Source: Tolypeutes matacus (taxonomy: Eukaryota > Chordata > Mammalia > Cingulata > Chlamyphoridae). Taken from it: a DNA stretch of 64,000 bases. The position numbers were made by a program, and so were the translations under genes. This document shows positions 55,980 to 64,000 of the stretch, piece by piece. Under the pieces are notes generated by a model. It was not told the origin of the DNA. It searched no databases and was given only the letters and a program-made list of their open reading frames with translations. The stretch covers positions 9,258,608-9,322,607 of the forward strand of contig JAKSZT010054565.1 of the NCBI GenBank assembly GCA_026826555.1, in the 5' to 3' direction. Numbering within the stretch: position 1 is the stretch's first letter; the number at the start of each line of letters is the position of its first letter.

Positions 55980-56570
55980 TCACCATTTTGATCAAGGTCT
56001 TTTTCTAAATACATCACTTGTTGGCACTTGGAAATAATCCCTTGGTGCCAGGGAGGCCCATCCTGGGAGCCATGTTCCATGCCAGGGAGTGGGGGAAGGG
56101 AAGGTAATGCCTTTATATGCTGAATTTGGCTTAGACAGAGGCCACATTTGAGCAACAAATGTGCTTTCAGTAGGCAACTCTTAGGCAATGTATAATATTA
56201 GGCTAAGTTTCAATTTCAAAAGACAAGGTCTATAAGTACAACCATCAGTATCAAGGGCCTGGTGTATTGGTCTATCCTCCTTCACTAGGCACTGCCCATG
56301 TACTCAGGGGATTTTTGCTGCTCTGTTAGAGAATGTAGCAGGACTTCCCAGGATGGGAATTCAGTGTTCTTTCAGTTATTGCATGGGTCTCCACCCACCG
56401 AGACAATACTCAGTGACCACTTGAACATATTCATATGCCATAGAGTCATGCCTCACCTGCACCCACACACACACATCCCATCACTGACACCCCATACCAG
56501 TGAACTTCCCCTGTCAGAGTTGTGACCCTTCTGCTATCCAAAAGCTCCACCAAAACAAAGCCAAAAATAA
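55980..56570 (-). mobile_element. L1 3'-UTR copy, minus strand
   Basis: The reverse complement aligns with about 26050-26440 of the large L1: 'gttgctcaaatgtggcctct', 'taagccaaattcagcatata' and 'atgggcctccctggca'-type text. Bases 56240-56540 are also paralogous to 57400-57740, the same UTR block in the neighbouring L1. Confidence 0.75.
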
Positions 56571-56689
56571 ATAAGTAAATACATATAAGAACATAAAATA
56601 CTAATAAAATAACAAATGGAATACAAAAATAGAAAATAAAAAATTTTGTTCATTATATCTTTCATCACCATAAGATCTGTTATCTTTTA

Positions 56690-59465
56690 TGTACAGTGAC
56701 AATTTCTTCCATATGTTTCCCCAGTGCCCCCCCCCTTTTTTTGCTTTATCTTCAAATAAGCTTTAGGCTTCAGAAAAGTCACATAGAAAATATAGGGGGG
56801 AAGCAGCTGTGGCTCAATTGGTTTGGGCTCCCGTTTACCATTTGGGAGGCCCCAGGTTCGATTTCTAAGGCCTTCTGGTGAAGGCAAGCCAGCCCGCACG
56901 GTGCAAGAAGTTGATGCAGCAAGATGACGCAACAAAAGGAGACAAGCAGACATAGAAAAATGCAAAACAAATGGACTCAGTGAGCACCAAGCAGCAAGGG
57001 CGGATAAATAAAATAAAAATAAATCTTTAAAAAAAAAAAAAAAAAAAAAGGAAAATATAGGGGATTCCCATATACCCAACCCCCTCCCTCTTCCGCCTAT
57101 TAATAACATTTGCATGACTAATATATTTGTTACAATTGAAGTATAAATATTGAAGTGTTGCTACTAACCATGGTCAGTGGTTTACATTATGGTTTATATT
57201 TTGCTGTGTACACTTTTATAGGTTTTGACAAAATTTAAGATTGCCTGTATCCATCATTGCAAGATCATGCAGAATATTTCTAATGCCCTAGTAATGCCCT
57301 ATGTTCCATCGATTCTTTTCTTCCCGTCCCCTCTGCTTGGAACCCATGGTGACCACTAAGTTTCAATTTTTGAAGAATTAGGTTCGTAGTTATATGCAAT
57401 AATATTGAGGGCTTGACATATTGGTCTGTTTTCTTTTATTAGGCATTGCCCATGTTCTTGAGAAATTCTTGCCCCTCTAATTGAGAACATAGCTGGACTC
57501 CCCAGAATGGGAATTTAATATTTTCTTGTTTATTGTGTGGGTCTCTATCCACTGAGATAACACACTATTACAAGATGAACACTTTCATATTCCGTAGAAA
57601 GCGTGCCCCAGCTGCACCCTATCCTGCATATCCTCCCACCCCCGACACCCTGTACCTGCCATATTTGCCAGAAGAACATTCCCACTATTGTAGTTTCACC
57701 ACAGACCTACAAATCCCCAGAGTTCACCTGTTTCTCTCTTACAGCCCTCCCCCCTATTTAATGGATAGTCCAACCCAACCAGCACACCCTACTCCCCCTC
57801 ACATTCCAGCACCGTTGAACCCAATCACATCACTGCACCTCTATCACCCTCATCTACTGCCCAACCACCCCTTCCACCTTACATAGGTTTTGCCCATATT
57901 GAGCATAGGCTTATCACACTCTACTCCCTTTCTGTCTCCTGCTAACCTATCTTCCAGACTCTAGCTCTATGAGTCTGCTCTATTTGCTTAAGTCTTATCA
58001 TTGAGGTCATGTAATATTTCTTTTTCAGTGACTGGCTTACTTCATTCAACATAAGGTCCTCAAGATTCATCCATGTTATCCTGTGTGTCATACTGCATTC
58101 CTTTTTACAGCTGAGTAATACTCCACCATATGTATACACTATAAGTTGCTCTTCCATTCATCCATTGATGGACACCTGGGTTACCTCCAACTCCTGGCAA
58201 CAGTGAGTAATGCCACTATGAACATTGGTTTGCATGTATCAGTTCGTGTCCCTGCTCTCAATTCTTCTGGGTATATACCCAGAAATGGGACCGCTGGATC
58301 GTGTGACAGTTCTATAGTTAACTTCCTGAGGAACTGCCAAACTGTCCTACCAGCAGTGGATGTGGATGAGTGTTCTCTCCCCTCCACATCCTCTCCCACA
58401 CTTGCAGCTCTCTGCTCTTTCAACAGCAGCCAGTCCAGTATGTGTAAGATGATATCTCATTGTAGTTTTTTTTCTGATTTGCACTTCCCCAATAGGCAGT
58501 TATGTTGAGCATCTTTTCATGTTGTTTTTAGTCATTAGCATTACCTTTTTGGAGAAGTGTCTACTCAAATCTCTTGTCCATTTTCTAAATGAGTTGTCTG
58601 TCTGTTCATTTTTGAGATGCAGGATCTCTTCATATATCCTGGATATAAGACCCTTATAGGACAAATATTTACCAAATATTTTCTCCCATTGAGTAGGCTG
58701 CCCTCTCACTCTCCTGACAAACTCTTTTGATGCGCAAAAGTTTCCTATTTTGAGGAGGTTCCATCCATCTATCCCTTCCTTTGTTGCTTGGGTATACACT
58801 CAAACCATTTCCTACCATAATGTCTCATAGATGCTTCCAGGAGCCTCATGATCTTGGCTCTAATATCTAGGTCTTTGATCCATCTTCAGTTAATTCTTAT
58901 ATAGGATGTGAGATAGTGAGCCTCTTTTTTTCTTCTGGATATGGCCATCCAGTTCTCCAAATACCACTTGTTGAAGAGGTCATTCCATCCCAGTTGAGTG
59001 GACTTGGTGGCCTTGTCGAATATCAGTTGATTGTGTATGTGAAGATCTATATCAGAACTTTCAATTTGGTTCCACCAGTCAATATGTGTATCTTTGTGCC
59101 AACACCATGCAGTTTCGACCTGCAGCTCTGCAACACGCTCCAAAGTCAGGCAGTATGACTTCTCCAATTTCGTTTTTCTTTTTCAATATGTTTTTGGCTA
59201 TTCGGGGCCCCTTGCCCCTCCAAATAAATTTCTTAAGTAGCTTTTCTAATTCAGTAAAAAATGATGTTGTAATTTTTATTGTGATTGCACTGTATCTGTA
59301 AATCAGTTTTTGTAGGACAGACATCCCAACGATGTCCAGTCTTCCAATCCACCATCATGGAATATTCCTCCACTTATTTAGGTCCTTCTTGACCTCCCCC
59401 AACAATGCTGTGTAATTTTCTGAGTACAAGTCTCACACATCCAAAGTTGCTTGAAGATTTTTTGG
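56690..59465 (-). mobile_element. 5'-truncated L1, minus strand (ORF2 C-term + 3' UTR)
   Basis: ORF2 text on minus runs from about 59460 ('MSVLQKLIYRYSAI', 'FIWRGKGPRIAKNILKKKNE') through 'KRCST' (58500) and the 'MFIVALLTVARSW' segment (58190), to the ORF2 end near 57945. A 3' UTR follows to about 56690. Several frames are broken. A SINE is inserted at 56799-57050. The 3' UTR is shorter than that of the large L1 (about 1 kb without the SINE), indicating a different subfamily. Confidence 0.85.
56799..57050 (+). repeat. DAS-type SINE, perfect TSD
   Basis: The head 'ggaagcagctgtggctcaat', box B-like 'aggttcgatttc', 'gatgcagcaagatgacgcaa' middle and 'aaataaatctttaaaaaa' tail form a complete element. 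The 13-bp duplication 'gaaaatatagggg' (56786-56798, 57051-57063) lies in the L1 3' UTR. Confidence 0.95.
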
Positions 59466-59469
59466 ATTA

Positions 59470-60427
59470 TAAATAAATGATACCTAGGATAAACATAGAT
59501 TATTTTCCTCTGAGGACATTTGCTATCTGAATAACTCATTAATTAATGTTTGAATAATTTCCTGGTAAACTACTCATGTAAATAGTTTACATATATTTTG
59601 TATGTTGATATACAGGGCTATCCCTTCCTCTGCTCTCCCATGCCTACCCTTTCTGCACCATTTCTACTGTCCCAACTTTCCCTACTGGTGTATGTGAATA
59701 CAGAGAACATGCTAACTACACGAAACTGATATTAGTTGACTGTCTACAATAGAAGTTATTCACATTCTGCTTAGTTCTTGTTTAGTTTGTTTTTGAACAT
59801 TAGCCCTGGGATTTTGGTTATTTACTGCTTCTTTGTATATACTTTCTTGTTAGTTTATTACCCTTTACACTACAGTTCAAAAACTATACTCATGAGTCTT
59901 ACTCCTGACTCCGACAATCACAACTCTTAACATATGGTATATAGCCGCTTACCATTAGCTAATACAGGAGAAGATTCTAAAGTTGCATTCATTAGAACTG
60001 ATGACCTTCAATTTGTTCTATTCCCAAAATTAGAGTCATTAATAAAACACAGATGGGAGATAATGATTGATTTTTTTCTTTGCGCTAAGATTCTCCTTCC
60101 ACAAATTTCTTACATTTTTCTGCTGGAACTCGGACACAAAGAAATATGAAAGTATGTTGTTTACTTAACGTTTTAACTCTGTGCCAATATTCAGTATTGA
60201 GTAATACATAAAATGTTTTGTTTTGTTTTGTTTTAATCAATATAGGTTGCTTTAGGCAGTGGGGATTTTTTAGAATACTGAAAATATACATAAAGCTTTG
60301 ACTATTGTTTAAGTAAGCTATTTGTGAACATCATATGCCCATGATAGATTTTAAATCTTGCCTAAAATTGTTAAATCTGTGAGGAAATGTAAATAGGCCA
60401 AATTCAACATTGTTAGATAGTAAAATT
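59470..60427. other. PHKB intron, no recognised feature
   Basis: Unassigned intronic sequence with no exon or confident repeat. Confidence 0.45.
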
Positions 60428-60441
60428 TGTGTATAGCTTTT

Positions 60442-60697
60442 TTTCCCTCCTGCCCCCATTGTTGTTTTTTTTGTACTCACTGTCTGATCTTTGTGCCCAT
60501 TCACTGTGTGTTCTTTCCTTCTCTCTTCTGCGTCTCCCTTTTGTTGCATCATTTTGCTGTGCCAGCTCTCCGCGGCCTGGGCCGTTAGCTCTCTGCAGTG
60601 CTGCCAGCTTCCCTTCACCAGGAGGCCCTGGGAATCAAACCCGGGGTCCCCCATATGGTAGACAGGAGTCCAATAGCTTAAGCCACATCTGCTTTCC
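60442..60697 (-). repeat. DAS-type SINE with TSD
   Basis: On minus it starts 'caggaaagcagatgtggctt', has 'ggtttgattcccagggcct', a 'gatgcaacaaaagggagac' segment, and a short pyrimidine tail on plus. The near-perfect 14-bp duplication 'tgtgtata(g/a)ctttt' (60428-60441 and 60698-60711) flanks it. Confidence 0.92.
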
Positions 60698-60711
60698 TGT
60701 GTATAACTTTT

Positions 60712-61318
60712 AAAAATTGTTTTATTGTTTCAAAAGGAAAGGGTTTCTTTGAATCCTGTAACTTGGGATGTTCTCTGCTTATGGTAAATGGATCTTTTAA
60801 GCCAATATTTTGTAACCTAAAAAAAAAAAATGGATCAAAAAAATGGATCAATATAGTTTTATTTTAAAAAAATATTAAATATAATACTTTAAAATCAATA
60901 TTTAAATATTTGTTCCATTTTCAAAAACAAATTCCCAATCGTTCAAATAACTGAATGCATAAAATACAGTAATAAAAACCATAGCAGAAAAATCAGGTAA
61001 CTATATGAATAACCTAGATGTTGTCAAATATATTTTAAACAGACACATCAGATTGAAAAAACTTGAAAGAATGAAACATGTAAATTTCTGGTAAGAATGA
61101 TATGTTTTAGGCCTTTTTAAAATGCAATATATCATTATTTTGTAAAAAGTGTATTTGCCATTTAATTCAATAATGCTTCTGAGAATATAGACCAGAGGTG
61201 GGCATACATTTTCTATAAATGGCCTCATATTAAATATTTCAGTATTTGCAGACTATATATAGTCTTTGCCTCAACTACTTAATTTTATCAGTGTGACATC
61301 ACTGAATGCAGAGTTGAG
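60712..61318. other. PHKB intron, no recognised feature
   Basis: AT-rich. A direct repeat 'aaaatggatcaa' occurs around 60828-60850. No exon or repeat family recognised. Confidence 0.45.
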
Positions 61319-61319
61319 A

Positions 61320-61800
61320 AGAAATTTGTCTTAGTTTTCCAGAACTGCCATGGCAAATACAACACACTGGTTGGTTTAACAACAGGAGTTTATTGACTCA
61401 TGGTTTGGGAACTAGGTGTCCAAAATCAATGCATCATCAAGGCCATGCTTTTCTCCCCCAAATCTGTAGTGTTCTGGTACTGGCTTGCCAGAATCCTTGG
61501 GGTTCTGTCTCTTCTTGTGTCTATTCTCCTGGTTTCCTCTGTTTTCTCACTTCTTCCTATGGTTTTTTTTTGACTTCTGGCTTCTCTTTATAAGACCTCC
61601 AGTAATATGGAATAAGGTCTACCCTGATTCATTTTGTCCATACCTGAAAAGGATCTTGGAAGATCCTATTCACAAATGAGTTACACCCTTATTGATAATA
61701 TATTTTCAATGGGTCACACCCACAGGAATGTAGATTAAGATCAAGAACATGTCTTTGATAGGGTACATGGTTCACATGATGACATAAAATGTATCATACC
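61320..61800 (-). mobile_element. MaLR/MLT1-like LTR remnant (second copy)
   Basis: Paralogous to 43715-44180: 'tgtcttagttttccagaact', 'aacaggagtttattgactca', 'tataagacctccagtaatat', 'ccacaggaatgtagattaag'. It is diverged and lacks clear ends. Confidence 0.55.
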
Positions 61801-62465
61801 ATGCTATTACGTGTTATTTCCATTTTACAAATATAATAAGTGTGGATAGTAATATGTAGTAAAAATTTAGGAAGTGATTAAGTTTGATTCTTTATTGCCT
61901 TTGTAATATTTATTTAGTTGTAAGTTTACTTATTTAGTTTTCAGTAATGACTGTGTTTCCTAACCAGCTCCCCAAATTACTGAAAATTTAACAACTGAAT
62001 CTCACTAGCTGGTACTAGCTTGCTCTAATATACTATATCTGGTATTCAGACACTATTAGCTCCATCTATTTCTAAAGATTTTTTACAGTATTACTTATAT
62101 TGGCAGAAATAGGAAACAAAGTATGTGCTCATTGATTAGGGAATAGTTGAATAAGTTGTGCAATATCTACACCATGAAATATAGAAAGAACCATTGTTTT
62201 GGAGTGATTTCTGTGTGTGTGTGTGTTGTTTTTTTTTAACTTAATTTTGTACATTTAATAATTGAAAATATAAAGAAAAGCTAAAATGTAAACACAGATT
62301 AATAAATACATTCATTTCTCAATTAAATGTACTGGATCTATGTGTGTTTTTAAATGAGAGGAGCAAGATGTAAGAATGGATCAATATCATGATCTCATGG
62401 TTATAAAACAAGCTATGTCATTTTCTCACCACAATTTTGTTTGATTATGATTATATATGTGTATT
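61801..62465. other. PHKB intron, no recognised feature
   Basis: It contains a (GT)n tract at 62213-62226 followed by T9. No exon or assignable repeat. Confidence 0.4.
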
Positions 62466-62469
62466 TGAT

Positions 62470-62760
62470 GTAAAATACCAGAAATTGGTTGGTTTTTATA
62501 AAGGATATTTATTTTGGGTAGAAGCTTACAGTTACTAGGCCATAAAGCGTAAATTACTTCCCTCACCAAAGTGTATTGCCACATGTTGGAGTCAAATGGC
62601 TGCTGATGTCTGTGAGGGTTCAGGCTTCCTCTCTTTCTGGTGCTTGCTTCTTTCTGGGCTCAGCTCCTCTGCTATTTCCTCAAGGCCAGCCGTAGACTAT
62701 CAGGCGAACGGCTTGTTCTCTTCCTGGGGCCTTTTGTCTCTCAATTAAAACATTTTTTTT
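62470..62760 (-). repeat. possible LTR-type repeat (unassigned)
   Basis: 'aaataccagaaattggttgg' 'tttttataaaggatatttat' ... 'ctctttctggtgcttgcttc' ... 'caaggccagccgtagactat' resembles the antisense LTR-type text of the MaLR-like copies in style, but is not paralogous to them by eye. Confidence 0.3.
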
Positions 62761-62764
62761 AGCT

Positions 62765-63234
62765 TAAAAAAATAATAAATGACTAGATGTTCCACCACCC
62801 AAAACACAGCCACCATTAACATTTTGGTACATTCCTTTCAGGCATTTCTTTAAGCAACATATATAAACATAGATAAAATTTACCACAAATAGAATCATAA
62901 CATTTATGTTGGTTTTATCACAGACATCACTCCGTTCTTTTCTTACCACACCCCTTGCTCTCTTCTCTCTTCGTTTTCAGTATCCATAGTTTTTTCCATG
63001 CTTATTGTAGCAGTTTGATATTATTGATGAATTCCAAAAAGAAATATTGGATTATGTTTGTAAATTGGTCTTTTCCTCTGGGTATATTACAGTATATTGG
63101 ATTCAGAGGTTTTACTTTTACTTGATTAAATAATGATTAAGGCTTTGATTGGGCCATGTCAATAGGACGTTGAATCTCCGCCCACCAAGGGAAACTGCAC
63201 TGCAGAGAAGGAAGTTTGGAGTTTTTGAGCTGGA
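62765..63234. repeat. degraded repeats (unassigned), LTR-like 63007-63234
   Basis: 62785-62995 is antisense-L1-like text. 63007-63234 begins 'tgtagcagtttgatatt' and includes 'tttgattgggccatgtcaat' 'aggacgttgaatctccgcc', similar to LTR sequence of the ERVL kind, and is cut by an L1 piece at 63235. Confidence 0.3.
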
Positions 63235-63602
63235 GCCCCTCCACATCCTCTCTAACACTTATAGTTCTCTGTTTTTTTAATAGTGGCCAGTCTAATAGGT
63301 GTATCTCATTGTAGTTTTGATTTGCATTTCCCTAATAGCTAGTGATGTTGAGCATCTTTTCTTGTGCTTATTAGCCGTGTGTATTTCTTCTTTTTAAAAG
63401 TGTCCATTCACATCTCTTGCCCATTTTTTAAATGGGTTGTTTGTCTGTTTGTCATAGTGTTATTTCAGTTTATTGTTTCACAATAAACAAGAAAACATTA
63501 AACTCCCAGTTAGGGGAGTCCTGCTGTGTTCTCAGTTAGAGGGGCAAGAAACTCTTGAGAATACAGGCAGTGCCTAATAAAGGGAAACAGACCAATACGT
63601 CA
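63235..63602 (-). mobile_element. L1 fragments, minus strand
   Basis: 63235-63450 is antisense ORF2 C-terminus ('ctccacatcctctctaacac', 'gttgagcatcttttcttgtg'). 63480-63602 contains a piece reverse-complementary in orientation to the 57400-57530 L1 3' UTR block ('gcagtgcctaataaaggga', 'aaacagaccaatacgtc'), so it points the other way. Two insertions are therefore present. Confidence 0.6.
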
Positions 63603-63610
63603 AACTCAAT

Positions 63611-64000
63611 TTTTTTTTTTTTTAAAGATTTATTTTATTTATTTATCCCACCCCCTCACCCCCCCCCCACCCCTGCACCCCCGCTTGTTTTTGCGCTCAC
63701 TGTCTGCTCTCTGTGTGTTCTTCTGTATCTGCTTATCTTCTCTTTAGGCGGCACCAGGAACTGATCCTGGGACCTTCCAGAATGGGAGAGAGGCGCTCAA
63801 TCTCTTGTGCCACCTCAGCTCCCTGGTCTGCTGCATCTCTTATTTTCTCTCCTCTGTGTCTCTTTTTGTAGTGTCATCTTACTGCGCCAGCTTTCTGCAT
63901 GGGCCAACTCTCCTGCGTGGGCCAGCACTCTGCATGGGCCAGCTCTCCACTCAGGCCAGCTTGCTGCGCAGGCCAGCTTGCCTTTCACCAGGAGGCCCCA
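63611..64000 (-). repeat. long DAS-type SINE, cut by window edge
   Basis: T14 tail (63611-63624), 'aaagatttattttatttatt', a C-rich segment, then the same order as at 14650-15092: 'gcaccaggaactgatcctgg', 'gtcatcttactgcgccagct', repeated 'gggccagc' units and 'caccaggaggccc'. The tRNA-like head is outside the window. Confidence 0.9.

Larger units (their letters stand above)
38601..64000 (+). other. PHKB: PHKB gene, 5' portion (first exons and intron)
   Basis: Gene-level entry. PHKB encodes the regulatory beta subunit of phosphorylase b kinase, the (alpha-beta-gamma-delta)4 complex that activates glycogen phosphorylase in the cytosol. Only the N-terminal exons lie here: a first coding exon at 38601 and an alternative N-terminal exon ending at 40853. 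Both end in phase 1 with a split Gly codon, so both can join the same downstream exon, which in the family begins SVYEPLK. I searched the rest of the window by eye for that exon and did not find it, so it is probably to the right. ITFG1 as divergent neighbour matches the known mammalian gene order. Confidence 0.93.

Overview
This window is nuclear DNA from a placental mammal, almost certainly an armadillo (Dasypus) or close xenarthran. The diagnostic signal is a dozen tRNA-derived SINEs. Their head reads as 'gtggctcaa...ggttcg(g/a)ttcc', they have an A-rich tail, and many have perfect target-site duplications (TSDs). This matches the armadillo DAS-SINE family. The DNA is AT-rich, intron-dominated and packed with L1, L2, MIR, HAL1 and endogenous retroviral debris. 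There are no prokaryotic features, CRISPR arrays or operons.

Two protein-coding genes share one CpG-rich divergent promoter near 38.3-38.6 kb. Leftward (minus strand) runs ITFG1 (integrin alpha FG-GAP repeat containing 1, also TIP/LINKIN). I resolved its first six coding exons with splice sites and phases: 38110-38317, 36356-36428, 30334-30479, 29077-29134, 17774-17848 and 893-987. Together they encode about 219 N-terminal residues of a roughly 612-residue type I membrane protein; the rest lies left of the window. Rightward (plus strand) runs PHKB (phosphorylase kinase regulatory subunit beta). Its first coding exon is 38601-38676. An alternative N-terminal exon (MASSPDAV...) ends at 40853, and the remaining 23 kb is intron.

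The layout is as follows. 1-38 kb holds ITFG1 introns, with an ERVL-type LTR and gag remnant nested in an old L1 (1.1-3.4 kb), a rearranged gammaretrovirus-like provirus (5.2-7.7 kb), fragmented L1s at 13.9-16.5 kb, and a near full-length L1 of about 9.3 kb in intron 4 (18.33-27.6 kb) with broken ORF1 and ORF2 and a very long 3' UTR. HAL1, L1, L2 and MIR pieces fill 31-36 kb. 38.0-38.7 kb is the CpG-rich promoter. 38.7-64 kb is PHKB intron with MIR/L2 relics, MaLR-like LTRs, minus-strand L1 copies of the same long-3'UTR lineage, and several young SINEs.

The observations most worth a second look are: the PHKB alternative exon with two acceptors 5 nt apart that predict opposite reading-frame outcomes; L1 3' UTRs carrying SINE sequence at the same junction in two copies; a possible L1 3' transduction; an RT-to-env junction in the provirus; and two unexplained perfect inverted repeats. 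I found no novel gene system. Exon calls rest on recognising the protein families plus canonical splice sites. Repeat family names come from recognition, not from a database search.
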